The position numbers and the translations under genes were made by a program. Below are positions 25,201-32,200 of a stretch of 64,000 bases of DNA, in pieces. The stretch is taken from the NCBI GenBank assembly GCA_007844125.1, contig CM017567.1:2516660-2580659 (forward strand), in the 5' to 3' direction. The first letter of the stretch is position 1. Each line of letters begins with the position of its first letter. The DNA is from Sinonovacula constricta. Lineage: Eukaryota > Mollusca > Bivalvia > Cardiida > Solecurtidae. The notes beneath the pieces were generated by a model. The model was not told where the DNA came from, ran no database searches, and worked only from the letters and a program-made list of their open reading frames with translations.

Positions 25201-28200
25201 TGGGATGGATCTCACCTCCCAGGGCGCCGGAACTTACTGGTTAGTAATGACACATCTCTGCAATTACAAGAAACTCTTTAACTGTGTTTCTGCTGACTAA
25301 CCATTACAACAAGCGTGGATTCGACTCTCAGCGTGGTAAAAAACTTTCATATGGAGAGGTCTTTCAGCTGAATTGCAGTGCATAGGTTGTTTGACCCATA
25401 TGTATGTCTGTGTGCTGCGATATCCAGAAATTGTAGGAAGTGGCTTTAATGTACATCCTTTTGTTGCTGCAAAGTGTTTAAAACACAACTTAAACAGCAT
25501 TAAAGTTTCTATATATTGTATTTTTTTTTATACTAAGGTAAAAAAAGTTTAACATGAATAGCAAAAAGGCACCATTCTGTGTTAATTTTGAATTTTAAAC
25601 TTGCCGTTCTGCAGCACTGCATATTATTGGTGGGTTTAGAAAAGCTCAGATTTTCCCTCAATAGTATATGTTGACAGGACTTTTTCACTTGGTTGATTTT
25701 TATATAAAGTTTTTGCATTGCTATTGATATTTTTGTAGTAAAAGTATATTTTACCCGTTACATGTACAGCTTATTTAAAAAAAGGTTTCTTTAGTTGGTA
25801 CATCTCTCTGAAGAATCCCTAGACTGGCTGCCTAGTTTTCTTCTCATGTTACATAAGTTAGCCATAATTTTATGTTGCTGTTATCTTTTCAGGTACCTGC
25901 CACCTGAGTGTTTCATGGTGGGGAAAAATCCTCCCAAAATATCCTCCAAGGTCGATGTATGGTCAGTGGGGGTCATCTTTTATCAGTGTCTCTATGGCAA
26001 AAAGGTACGGTCCATTAGATTTCATAGAGCAAGATTATGATCAGATCTCATTTTGACAGATGTATGTTTTATTTTTATGTCTTTGTGGTATACGGCATAT
26101 ATATTGCTTTTACCACCAACACTATCGTAAGAGAAGTGAGAAACATAATTCAAATTTGAGTAAGGTAAGACTTCATGAAATGACCTAAAATTATCTGTAG
26201 ATTTCTGTATGCTTAAGACCATTCTATCAGTTTATCATATTGTATGCTGTTTAAATAAGCATGTTGTACTGAAGGTATCTGGGATTAAATAGGGAATATT
26301 CTGTTACATTATTGTCTTTGAGATCATCTTCTGTAATACCGAAGACAGTTTCTAAGCAGTTAATAAAGTTACTTTAAAAAACAAACTGGCTTATCCAACC
26401 AAAGTAATTGTAAAATGTATTGGTAGGTGAATAGAGATAGGAATTACAACTCCACCGACTCCTTGACCTTAAACTTGGTTCCAGCCCTGGTCAGGACATC
26501 ATATTTGCGAGACGTAGCTATATTGACTATGTTGCTGTGGAAATATTAGAACTTAAAAGCTTGTGACCTTATGACCAAAGTCCTCAGAATTATAATACAT
26601 ACATGTATTTCCAGCCATTTGGACACAATCTGTCCCAAGCAGCCATTTTGGAGGAGAACACAATACTGAATGCCAAGGAGGTTGAGTTTCCTTTAAAACC
26701 TCCTGTCACACCTGAGGCAAAGGTAACTAGCTCTAGTTGATGTATTTTTGTAGCTATAACAAAATATGTTAAGCACAGATAAGTAAGACCTATGCAAGCA
26801 GTGTAGTTTTTTTTAAGTTCATCTTGAAACCATTATATTGACCAGCTGCAGTAGCTCAGTTGATAGAGTGTCAGCTCGGATCGGGAGGTCGCAGGTTCAA
26901 ACCCCTGCCAGGTCAAACCAAAAACTTTAAAGCTGGTAGTAGTGGCTTCCCTTCTAACGCTCGGGACTAAAGGGACAGCATTACGCCTGACTCGTCGGTG
27001 TCAGTATTATGGACCGGCCGGGTTCAGTCCCTGGGCACCTCATAAGTGTCCCTGTGCTATTGTGATAGAAATGTCGCTGCACAGTATCAGCGAAAATGCC
27101 GGCAAATCCCAACCCATTATATTGCACCAAAAGATCCGTAAACAAGCTCTAGTTTGGGTACACGCAAATAATGCATAATGTGTGTACATGTGGGACAACT
27201 GTTTAATGAGATGGATAAATAAGCTGTAGTGAAAGTGTTATAGTTTACTGTAATCCATGAACAAAAATCTTGACATTAATTGTTTAAGTCTATACAATGC
27301 TCTATATTGATTAACATTGTTTTGATGCACTTTTATTTGGACCAATGTCTTGAAATGCTTAGCAACTAAGGATCAATAATTCTTGCCACAGGTCCATTAA
27401 TAAAGCTCAAAATGTTTTTTGTTGTTGTTTTTTAAAAAGTCAAGATAATGCTCCTACTATTAAAAAAATGAACATAAGTTGCTCAAAAAAATTCATAAAT
27501 CTGTATGATAGTTTTAATAACTCATTAACTTATTTTATGGTAGAAATAACTCCAACACCTGTTTATAATAGTATAAATAACTCAAAAACCTGTATATAAT
27601 GATATAAAAATTTCTTAAACTTGGATATGATGATACTAAATGATATTTATTCATAATGTTTGAGATTGTGTCATTGTGTCAGTGATACTTGGCTTACTTT
27701 CAAATGAAACTTATGCTTTTGTTTCAGATATCTATGATATTCTATGCATAACTGTTTTAAAACTGAAAAAAAAAGTTATTAAATATACGTTTATAATTCT
27801 AAGTCTTAGTTGCTATGTTCTGTTTCTTTTTTCAGAACTTTATTCGAAAATGTCTCCAGTACAGAAAGGAGGCCCGTCCTGATGTATTGTCACTAGCCAC
27901 AGATGATTATCTGAAACCTGCATCACTCAAGTCTAAAGGAGGAATGAGGTACTCACCGACAATAAGTTATCATTAGTTTCATATACCACATTTTATTCTG
28001 GAATAATTATTAACAGCAATAGAAACTTATTGTTGATATGCATAAAACCATGAAAATAAGTTCATATTTATTACAAAAATGTCAACATTTGACTTATTCA
28101 AGAGTTTTAAACCAGTCACACTGCTATTTCTTTAACTAAAAACTGTATCGAATATCTGACTACTTAGCCAAAAGTCTAGATGTTTTTGTTCAAGTGATAC

Positions 28201-29277
28201 TGTTTGTTCGCCTTTATTAACCTGTTCTCCATCCTGAGCTATTGTCATGACCCTCTTGTTGGTGTCACCGTTGGTTAACCTCTGTGTAAGTCAATTTTTT
28301 CAAAGATCGTTGGAAGATAATTACTTTAAACTTGAAATACTTGCGTACTATAAAAAGTAGAACCCATTTCCATAGGACACGTAAGCCTGAACATGAATTT
28401 TGGCAGTTATTCACCTTTTTCAGCTTGAGTATTGTCATTTTATTTTTTGTAACTATCCAACACTGAGGAAAGTTGAGTGTATGCTTGATCTACCAGTTAA
28501 TTTTGTGCAACCTTGTTAGCAGGCTAAAAACCTTGAATTAATCTTCTCTGAATTGAATGTTTCAAGCTTGGGCTATTTGTTCATTATGAATACCTTTAAA
28601 TTGGAAAAGACGCTTGCCTCGTTATTGGATGAAAGCATTCAATTCCTTGAATTTAAAACCTATTTCTGTAGAAAAATGCAGCATCCTCAAAATGAAGAAG
28701 ATTGCGTGAGTTGTTGTGCACAAAATATTAGTACACCAAACCGGGTAGCCCAATCGGTAGAGGTTCAATCACGGGCTGCGACATACAAAGTTGTTAAAAA
28801 TGGTACTCTTATATCTCCCTTGCTAACGCTCAAGCAAATGTAAGGGTAGTTCCACGACTGGTTGGCCCGGTGTCAGGATAATGTGACTGGGCGTGGTAAC
28901 ATGCCAGGTGTTCATTGCATGCTATACACAGTCAAGGCAGCACTATATCTGCTTCAAGTGGACACCGTCTCCAAATACCTTAAATACTGTTGGTGGGATG
29001 ATAAACCCAATAAACAAATATTAGAACATGGAGTCTGATTTTGAACTTCTTTTTTTGGTGTATGTAAACTTTCAGCTAAATAATGTTATAGTTTTTTTTA
29101 TATATCTGTTAGTAAGATGAGGATCTTGTTCTTGTTTACAGCCAGGCAATGAACGAGTCGAGCATGAGCATGTCTAGCTCAATGGCCACAGGAGCAGCGA
29201 CGGCGGCTATAGGACAGACCAACTCGTCAAATCTTTCCTCCTCTCCCAGTTTCACATTTGGCGATAAACTCTCGTAG
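543..29277 (+). CDS. TLK: Tousled-like serine/threonine kinase (TLK1/2 orthologue), 17 exons, N-terminus outside window
   Basis: Seventeen GT-AG exons splice in phase into 620 residues (counting from the first whole codon at 545) and end at TAG 29275-29277. TLKs are nuclear kinases that phosphorylate the histone chaperone ASF1 and support replication-coupled chromatin assembly. Visible order: nuclear-type segment (1-18), Ser/Pro-rich linker (19-51), coiled coils (about 52-119 and 150-262), kinase domain (about 274-560), Ser-rich tail (577-620). Kinase marks: glycine loop GKGGFSEV 281-288, VACK lysine 303, alpha-C Glu 326, HYDLKPGN with catalytic Asp 404 (the HYD variant is normal for TLKs), DFG 437-439, GTYWYLPPE 462-470. 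Human TLKs are about 770 residues, so roughly 150 N-terminal residues are missing upstream. TLK1 versus TLK2 cannot be decided; invertebrates usually have one gene. Residue numbers use the longer form of the exon at 25104. Confidence 0.96.
2245..2440 (+). repeat. Degenerate SINE-A-like copy
   Basis: Recognisable by AGCTCCTCAGCCTCTTTC, the vestigial B box, CCCAGACATTCATC and AGCTGGACGTCAC...ATGACCATAA in family order. It is highly diverged, so probably old. Confidence 0.5.
2590..2880 (+). repeat. Tandem repeat of about 113 bp, 2.5 copies
   Basis: The block ATCAGGGTACCAAGTCACCA starts at 2594 and recurs near 2705 and, diverged, near 2813. Each is followed by an AAGGACTT...TAAACAA segment and TATAAAATAATCAACAGGGC. 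Confidence 0.75.
3375..4312 (+). mobile_element. Possible hAT-type element inserted in the 48-bp minisatellite
   Basis: The left edge reads TAGGGGTGTAACGATACA, the style of many hAT termini. Minisatellite-like sequence lies on both sides (3335-3374 and 4325 onward). No convincing matching right end or 8-bp duplication was found, so the borders are guesses. Confidence 0.3.
4330..4702 (+). repeat. 48-bp minisatellite, about 7 units
   Basis: The unit contains CATAACATGAACCTACATAG followed by GAAGATGTTTACTGTTGCCT. Central units are nearly identical and the left ones are diverged. Since 48 is a multiple of 3 and the unit lacks stops, open frames appear on both strands; they are not genes. Confidence 0.92.
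6109..6870. mobile_element. 762-bp inverted-repeat DNA element (MITE-like)
   Basis: The ends are exact 24-bp inverted repeats, beginning GTAAAAACCCTAAGTCTTCG at 6109 and ending CGAAGACTTAGGGTTTTTAC at 6870. Subterminal copies of GGCCGAAAACTTAGGGT-type words recur inside both flanks. The interior is more GC-rich than its surroundings and codes for nothing recognisable. No target duplication is certain. Confidence 0.7.
7088..7160 (+). repeat. Short tandem repeat, TGTGTAATTGTGTGTCAT type
   Basis: Alternating TGTGTAATTG and TGTGTCATTG words, about six in all. The sequence following (7155-7215) resembles 44718-44772. Confidence 0.8.
8174..8410 (+). repeat. SINE-A copy (tRNA-derived)
   Basis: Begins with a tRNA-like head (GGAGCACCCATGGCTGAGC; B box GGTTCAAGTCCCGG). 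The family body follows (TTCCAGCTAACCTGTGGTGC, CCAGTGGTTCT, TCTGGTCTTCCTC) and an A-rich end. Confidence 0.82.
9314..9416. repeat. (TA)n microsatellite
   Basis: About 100 bp of TATATA with occasional G or T interruptions. It produces spurious Tyr/Ile open frames. Confidence 0.97.
9694..9900 (+). repeat. SINE-B copy, 5'-truncated
   Basis: Matches the family from the end of the tRNA-like head (GGCCGGGTCATATCAAAGAC) through TGGTAGTGACTTCCCTCCTA, ATGGACCAGCCGGGTTCAGT and AATGTCGCTGC. Part of the middle is deleted. Confidence 0.8.
9950..10171 (+). repeat. SINE-A copy
   Basis: Family order is preserved: AGTGATAGAGTCGGTGATTT, GCTTAGCCTCTCACTGC, GGTGAAGGACATAATGT, GTGGTGCGCCAGTGGTTCT, GTCTTCCTCCATCAAAAAGC. 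Ends in A-rich sequence. The B box is damaged. Confidence 0.8.
11400..11475 (+). repeat. SINE-C fragment
   Basis: Diverged piece with GTGTGGTATCATGTCGCATG, TTCATGGCATG and AGTCAAAGCAACAGTATAT, matching the middle of SINE-C. Confidence 0.55.
12076..12458 (+). repeat. Tandem duplication spanning the exon b acceptor
   Basis: Unit 1 (12076-12276) and unit 2 (12277-12458) align over their whole length with small indels. Both begin CAGTGTTGTATCTACTGT, share CAACCTTTTAAAAGGCTAAA-type and TTCACATGTGAC blocks, and end with the splice acceptor plus TCTCACATG.CCTCCTCACC. It sits across the intron-exon border. Confidence 0.9.
12251..12292 (+). CDS. TLK: Candidate in-frame 42-nt alternative exon of TLK (duplicate of the start of exon b)
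   Basis: A near copy of the exon b acceptor and its first 26-30 coding bases. It is preceded by a pyrimidine-rich tract and CAG (ends 12250) and followed by GTAAGC at 12293. The 42 nt are open, phase 0 to phase 0, and encode [14 protein letters not shown]. The first eight residues match exon b (SHMASSPQ) at seven positions. It could be a cassette exon, a cryptic acceptor or a silent duplicate. Use in mRNA is unproven. Confidence 0.4.
12433..12531 (+). CDS. TLK: TLK exon b, Ser/Pro-rich linker
   Basis: Acceptor TGTTTCAG ends at 12432 and donor GTAAGT starts at 12532. The exon has 33 codons, phase 0 to 0, beginning [14 protein letters not shown] and ending STKTAGLQ. It is low-complexity and probably disordered, corresponding to the variable Ser/Pro linker between the N-terminal segment and the coiled coils in TLKs. 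Its acceptor and first 26 bases are duplicated about 180 bp upstream. Confidence 0.9.
12712..12955 (+). repeat. SINE-A copy, intact head
   Basis: A box region TGGCGTAGTGGTAGAGTCGG and B box AGTTCAAGTTCCG are clear. Body motifs GGCGAAGGACTTAATGTGAG, AGACATGCGTCTGGGGTC and TTCCTCCACCAAAAAAG follow, then an A-rich tail. Confidence 0.87.
13050..13497 (+). repeat. 50-bp minisatellite, about 9 units
   Basis: The unit is ACTTAACATTACTGTTAAGT plus TGTTTGGCCT, TATAATGAA and AATGAAACAT. Units differ mainly at ATATAAT versus ACATAAT. The array ends about 75 bp before TLK exon c. Confidence 0.95.
13572..13664 (+). CDS. TLK: TLK exon c, start of coiled-coil region
   Basis: Acceptor TATTTCAG ends at 13571 and donor GTTAGT starts at 13665. 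It has 31 codons beginning [14 protein letters not shown] and ending QKIDELSR, matching the TDLTMLKLAALE...RIDDLLR stretch of vertebrate TLKs. The 50-bp tandem array in the preceding intron stops about 70 bp before this acceptor. Confidence 0.92.
14335..14470 (+). repeat. SINE-A 3' fragment
   Basis: Contains GGAGGTCTGTCTTTCAGCTG, CCCAGACATGTCTGGGGTCT and TCCTCCATCAATAACTGGAC in family order. The tRNA-like head is absent. Confidence 0.65.
14647..14757 (+). CDS. TLK: TLK exon d, coiled coil
   Basis: Acceptor TGTTCCAG ends at 14646 and donor GTACGT starts at 14758. It has 37 codons ([20 protein letters not shown]... to TLLIDK), a heptad-like Leu/Ile pattern aligning with the LRRQIDEQQKMLEKYKERL coiled coil of TLK2. 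Coiled coils in TLKs mediate dimerisation needed for activity. Confidence 0.94.
14850..14947 (-). repeat. SINE-C fragment, reverse orientation
   Basis: The reverse complement reads GGTAGTTCCATGACTGGTCC, then AATGTCAGCATAATGCGACT, TGATGTTCACAGCGTGC and TATACACAGTGAGGGCAG, the middle of SINE-C. It is the only reversed SINE-C I found. Confidence 0.75.
15337..15580 (+). repeat. SINE-A copy with a well-kept tRNA head
   Basis: The head GTGCCCTTGGCCAAGCGGTT has a tRNA-Leu/Ser-like A box, with B box TGTTCGAGTCCCGGTCGGGG. The body has GGGGAGGTTTTCCCCCTATC, GTGCCAGTGGTTATGCCCAG and GGTCTTCCTCCACCAATAAT. It is a SINE rather than a tRNA gene because the 3' acceptor stem is missing and the body continues. 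Confidence 0.88.
16293..16429 (+). CDS. TLK: TLK exon e
   Basis: Acceptor TTTTACAG ends at 16292 and donor GTAGGT starts at 16430. It encodes [20 protein letters not shown] through [15 protein letters not shown] and two bases of the next Lys codon. SMxxRLRLGxF and the W-x-DGxAF-x-LxK pattern are conserved in TLKs. Confidence 0.95.
17102..17230 (+). CDS. TLK: TLK exon f, basic coiled-coil stretch
   Basis: Acceptor TTTCCAG ends at 17101 and donor GTAAGC starts at 17231. It completes Lys 165 and encodes [20 protein letters not shown] followed by KRKP and a basic, Ser/Thr-rich segment. The match to QQERINSQREEIERQRKML in TLK2 is clear. The KRKP region may contribute to nuclear localisation (inference). 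Confidence 0.95.
17706..17870 (+). CDS. TLK: TLK exon g, last coiled coil before the kinase domain
   Basis: Acceptor TCTAG ends at 17705 and donor GTAACA starts at 17871. It completes Met 208 and encodes [20 protein letters not shown] onwards through [20 protein letters not shown] and NEDNS. The [17 protein letters not shown] block is nearly invariant in TLKs. Confidence 0.96.
18432..18560 (+). repeat. SINE-C fragment
   Basis: Contains AGGGGTAGATCCATGTCTGG, TCAGGTCAGGTGTTCCCTGC and GTAAAGGCAGCACTATAGCT, diverged but in family order. Confidence 0.65.
19201..19233. repeat. (AT)n microsatellite
   Basis: An A-run followed by about 14 AT repeats, 110 bp upstream of the TLK exon h acceptor. Confidence 0.95.
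19346..19427 (+). CDS. TLK: TLK exon h, kinase N-lobe with glycine loop
   Basis: Acceptor TTTCCAG ends at 19345 and donor GTAAGT starts at 19428. It completes Arg 263 and encodes 27 residues, [20 protein letters not shown] then [15 protein letters not shown] is the ATP-binding glycine loop, matching LGRGGFSEVYK of TLK2. Confidence 0.97.
20340..20588 (+). repeat. SINE-A copy
   Basis: The head is rearranged. B box region GGATTCAAGTCCTGGCAGGG is followed by AGAACTTTCATGTTGGGG, AGCTGACCTGCAGTATGCCA and GGGGTCTTCCTCTACCAATT, ending in an (AAC)n tail. It lies about 100 bp before TLK exon i. Confidence 0.8.
20695..20786 (+). CDS. TLK: TLK exon i, ATP-anchoring lysine
   Basis: Acceptor TTTGCCAG ends at 20694 and donor GTAAGT starts at 20787. 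It encodes [20 protein letters not shown] and [10 protein letters not shown]. Lys 303 in VACKIH is the ATP-coordinating lysine. The last codon is split (AA|G). Confidence 0.97.
20826..21101 (+). repeat. SINE-C copy
   Basis: Has the 5' part (CAATCAGTAGGGTGTCAGCT, GGTGCGACATACCAAA, GTTAAAAAAATGGTGG) and the 3' part (AGGGTAGTTTCACAACAGGT, AGGCAGCACTATATCTGTTT). Confidence 0.82.
21543..21632 (+). CDS. TLK: TLK exon j, alpha-C helix
   Basis: Acceptor TGTTTCAG ends at 21542 and donor GTAAGT starts at 21633. It encodes [20 protein letters not shown] then YDVFEIDNN. Glu 326 in LREY is the alpha-C glutamate that pairs with Lys 303. HPRIVKLYD is identical to vertebrate TLKs. Confidence 0.97.
21783..22030 (+). 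repeat. SINE-A copy
   Basis: Head TGCCTGTGTTGTAGTGGTAA and B box GGTTCGAGTCCAG; body GGTGAAGGACTTAATGTAAG, CCAGACATGTGTCTTGGGTC and TCCTCCACCAAAAAGCTGG; A-rich end. Confidence 0.85.
22662..22928 (+). repeat. SINE-C copy
   Basis: Near full length: AGGTTCGGGAGGTCC, GACGTACCAAAGTTGTTAAA, GCTCCCTTGCTAACGC, GTGTCAGGATGTTACTGGGT, GGTGGGACAATAAACCCAGT, then a CAAATA tail. Confidence 0.85.
23209..23378 (+). CDS. TLK: TLK exon k, hinge and catalytic loop
   Basis: Acceptor TTGACAG ends at 23208 and donor GTAATT starts at 23379. It encodes [20 protein letters not shown] through [25 protein letters not shown] contains catalytic Asp 404. The Tyr in place of the usual Arg of HRD is the family norm. The next SINE insertion lies only about 50 bp into the following intron. 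Confidence 0.97.
23433..23687 (+). repeat. SINE-B copy with 10-bp target duplication
   Basis: tRNA-like head GGTGGTAGAGCGTCGGCTTG with B box GGGTTCAAACCCTGG. The body contains ACTTTAAAGTTAGTAGTAAT, GACTCGTCGGTGTCAGTATC, GGATTCAGTCCCTGGGCACC and AGAAATGTCGCTGCACAGTA. CAATTCTCAA flanks it at 23423-23432 and 23688-23697. Confidence 0.9.
24275..24310 (+). CDS. TLK: TLK exon l, 36-nt microexon
   Basis: Acceptor TTTTTCAG ends at 24274 and donor GTAAGT starts at 24311. It completes Gly 408 and encodes [11 protein letters not shown], the metal-binding Asn of KPGN and the strand that follows. Skipping it would remove the catalytic Asn, so it is expected to be constitutive. The GHPNASG part is longer than the equivalent loop in vertebrate TLKs. 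Confidence 0.92.
24890..24985 (+). repeat. SINE-A 3' fragment (very degenerate)
   Basis: CCAGTGGTGCACTGGTGG, then CCCTCCACTAATTATAACTG and AAGTCACCATAAT, recalling the SINE-A 3' part. Confidence 0.4.
25104..25239 (+). CDS. TLK: TLK exon m, DFG and activation loop; two in-frame acceptors
   Basis: Donor GTTAGT starts at 25240. The end [16 protein letters not shown] to TSQGAGTYW is TLK activation segment, with DFG at 437-439. Two acceptors are possible: TTGCAG ending 25103 (gives [12 protein letters not shown] before EIK) or CTGACAG ending 25118 (gives WNTPVSG). They differ by 15 nt, both keep frame, and only the second has a good pyrimidine tract (CTTCCTTACTGACAG). The start given is the longer form. 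Confidence 0.93.
25303..25430 (+). repeat. SINE-A fragment
   Basis: TGGATTCGACTCTCAGCGTG (decayed B box), AAAAACTTTCATATGGAGAG, GTCTTTCAGCTGAATTGCAG. The 3' part is lost. Confidence 0.55.
25893..26004 (+). CDS. TLK: TLK exon n, P+1 loop and alpha-F
   Basis: Acceptor TTTTCAG ends at 25892 and donor GTACGG starts at 26005. It completes Trp 465 and encodes [20 protein letters not shown] then [17 protein letters not shown], which is almost the vertebrate TLK sequence. PPE is the APE-equivalent motif and DVWSVG the alpha-F aspartate segment. Confidence 0.97.
26615..26722 (+). CDS. TLK: TLK exon o, kinase C-lobe
   Basis: Acceptor TTTCCAG ends at 26614 and donor GTAACT starts at 26723. It has 36 codons, [20 protein letters not shown] then [16 protein letters not shown], aligning with [20 protein letters not shown] of TLK2. 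Confidence 0.96.
26841..27113 (+). repeat. SINE-B copy with 11-bp target duplication
   Basis: Complete: head ACCAGCTGCAGTAGCTCAGT, TGATAGAGTGTCAGC, B box GGTTCAAACCCC, then the body to AATGCCGGCAAATCCCAA. CCATTATATTG flanks it at 26830-26840 and 27114-27124. Confidence 0.93.
27836..27948 (+). CDS. TLK: TLK exon p, end of the kinase domain
   Basis: Acceptor TTTTCAG ends at 27835 and donor GTACTC starts at 27949. It encodes [20 protein letters not shown] then [17 protein letters not shown]. It includes the conserved alpha-I arginine (R of EARPD). The donor GTACTC is the weakest in the gene. Confidence 0.93.
28733..29024 (+). repeat. SINE-C copy, the most complete in the window
   Basis: Starts ACCAAACCGGGTAGCCCAAT with a GGTAGAGGTTC tRNA-like remnant. 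It continues with GGGCTGCGACATACAAAGTT, CTCCCTTGCTAACGCTCAAG, GGCCCGGTGTCAGGATAATG, ATACACAGTCAAGGCAGCAC and TGGTGGGATGATAAACCCAA, ending TAAACAAATA. Confidence 0.88.
29142..29277 (+). CDS. TLK: TLK exon q, Ser-rich C-terminal tail and stop
   Basis: Acceptor TTTACAG ends at 29141. It completes Ser 576 and encodes 44 residues starting [20 protein letters not shown] and ending [11 protein letters not shown], then TAG. A Ser/Ala/Thr-rich C-terminal tail is typical of TLKs. Frame agreement with all upstream exons supports the call. Confidence 0.92.
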
Positions 29278-32200
29278 TACCCTGTTTTACCAGGGGAATG
29301 GACAAACTGTGAAAAAAATCTGCATTCAGAAAGAAGGGGGTTAAATTATTTTTGAATTTGAAAGTGATTTGTAGTATCATCTACTTCATTGGAGTAAAGT
29401 ACAAAGCTAAAGATTTGAAGCTTAGTACAAGGTACAAATTTGTAGTATAGTTCCAGCTACTAATCTGTAGTAAGTTCCAGCTACAAATTTGAAGTACTAG
29501 CTGACAAGCCCGGATTGCGAAGGGTGCAGAATCATCTTCACTGTTATTTCGTGATATATTAACTTGGCATTGATTCTGGATTGTGACCTGTGCAGTGTGA
29601 TGATCAGTTATTTCATTGTGCTACAGTGATTGGAATTGTGGGTGAGTTAATGGATTTAACAGCACATTTGGGGGCATGTCAACAACAGATTTGTGACTGT
29701 GTCAACATTGGAGTTCTGAGCATGTTTACAGATTTGTGGACATGTCAACAGTTTTGAGGGCATGTCAACTGATTTGTGGATGTGTCAATTTAGGGGTACA
29801 CTATGTACATGGATTTCTGGCTGCAACTGTTTTGATGCCACCAAGTGAAAATATTTGAGTGTTGTCATGGTGATATATATGTTGTTAGCCGACCGAAGGG
29901 ATGTCTGTGGACTGTGTGATGATCCAATGCTATGATGTTCGGTTCACTGACTTTATTGTTTGTGTCTCATGTACTTATGTTCTGTAGTTATCCTATTGAC
30001 CCATATGTGTGAATGTGTGTTATTATTTTTTTTCTTAATCTTTGTAGATTAGTGTTTTCTTCAAATGGGGAACATAAAAAAAATCAAATATGTATAGAAA
30101 ATGGACTAAAATGTGATGTTTGATATAAATACAATTTAAACACATTAGATTTCTGTTGATGCCGAGTGTGTTTACTTGAACAGAAAACAAGACAGAAGAA
30201 AAATGTTCTGCTGAAGTTCACCTCAACAACACATCAGCAACAAACATTAATTTGTATTTTTTTTTTTTTCTAAAAGAATGAACTGTTTACCAAATGGGGT
30301 GTTGAAAACAGAAAAAGTATCTTTTTCTGTGTATTTTTTTTTAATTCATGTAAAAGTATGAATGCCACTTAGAAGTATTAAATTGTATTTATATAACAGT
30401 GGTTCTCATGTTAAAATTAAATACAACAGAATCTAACCTAAAACAGATGTGTGGAGTAAACATTGTTTATATTCTTTCTTCGATGTATATTGTGGTGAAA
30501 TTTATGAGTGAATTTCTTCTAATATATTTCAAGTGTGATAAGGCATCTGATTGTGCTAATTGTTTCTGTTGATAATTCGCTAATTGTTAACGTTGGAGAC
30601 TAGACAGTGAGACTTCAGTAGCAGATGGGTAGATTTTTGTGTTGTAATCTGCATTTAAAGATGAGTTCCAAAAAATGAAATTTTCAGTGCCCTTCGTACA
30701 GTATTACTCATGTGTGAAGTCATTCAACCATGAAAGAAGGTTGAACAGTTATCATTTTGTTCAGTTTTTGGCCCCTTTACTCCTAACAATATAAGATGAA
30801 TAAGATATTTCACAGTTTTAACATTTAACTGAAAAATGCAGTAACAATCTCTACACTCAAGTATTTTATGGCTTATTCCGTTTCTTGACATCTGAAGGTG
30901 AATGCAGATTACAAGCTTTACTTATGGACTTTTTAATATGTATTACACACTAACATTCAGCCTAACTTGACCTTTATGCCAAAATAGTGGTGGAAATCAC
31001 TACAGATTATGTGATCATCACTTAGTAAACAATCAATGATCAACTCAAGATAAGATTGCAGTTTGCATCAGATAATATCTCTTTAATGTTGACGTTTTGT
31101 CTTTAGACTATGTTGAGCTGCATTTGTTCAGCCTGTTAGTAGATACCTTAGTCACTTTGATGTGCTGAAATATCATGGTCATAGCTAAAATAAATGTCAC
31201 TGTTTCACCAATAGAATTTGATTGACAGTTATGGCAGGGTTGTGCATCAGATTATTTCTCAAACTGAATAATGAGAGAATTTTTACAAAAAGATAATAAT
31301 CCTTATATTTTTTGTATAGTCGCTTAATGTAAGATGTTTTTTAGAGTTTTCTCGACATCTCGTGGTTACAAATTAGAAATTGACAAAATTGATAAATTAG
31401 AAAAGCCCTATGCACATGGTATAGAGCCTGTATTAAATTTATATATTGAGGACAATTAATTTGCATTATTAATATAATCAATTTTTGCAGGAAGAACAGA
31501 AATTAATTTAAATTGTTCTCTCTCATTTTTGTTGGCTCATTGTTAAATGGTGTTGTTCAATGATGACAGGTTTAAGGTCAGGATCAGGTTAATGTTGGTG
31601 CTTAGTATGTATAATCATTGGTTGCTGTGTATGAAGGAACACACTGTAATTGCCCCTGTTATGATGTAGTCTACACTCCAGATGAAGGGGAGTTAATCTT
31701 ACTTGATGTGGTGCAGATAACCTATAGTTTTCAACTTATATAGTGTGGTTACACTTTTGAATCATTTTATCATTACGATTCTTAAGATTGCCCTCACGTA
31801 TGGTGATAGGCTGATAAGCTCAACAAACAGTAAGCATAACACGTAGCATGCAAAGCAAGAATTGATAAGCCTTTGGCAAAGAGGGTAAATTCAGATGAGC
31901 CAGCTCTCACTTGGAGCTCTCTGATCAAGATTTTCATTATTTGCTGTCAAGTAATAAGAAATTAACAAAGAATTTTGTATGGGTCAGTAAAAATCTGGCG
32001 AGTAAGTAAAAAATTGACCTTCTATAAATAACTAAATGTTGATGGGATGGTAAACTCAGCAAACAATAAGAACAACTTCTGACCTGCTTTGCATGAAAAG
32101 ACCAGGTGTTGCAAATTGTCAGCTTCCGCAGCCTTCTGCTGGGACCTGCTCAACTTGGATCTACACAGTTTGCTGCTAAGTCTGTTATATTGCATCGATT

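Larger units (their letters stand above)
23379..29141 (+). other. TLK introns between exons k and q
   Basis: They hold two complete SINE-B copies (after k and after o), SINE-A fragments (after l and after m) and one SINE-C (after p). The rest is AT-rich intron with no recognised element. Confidence 0.65.
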
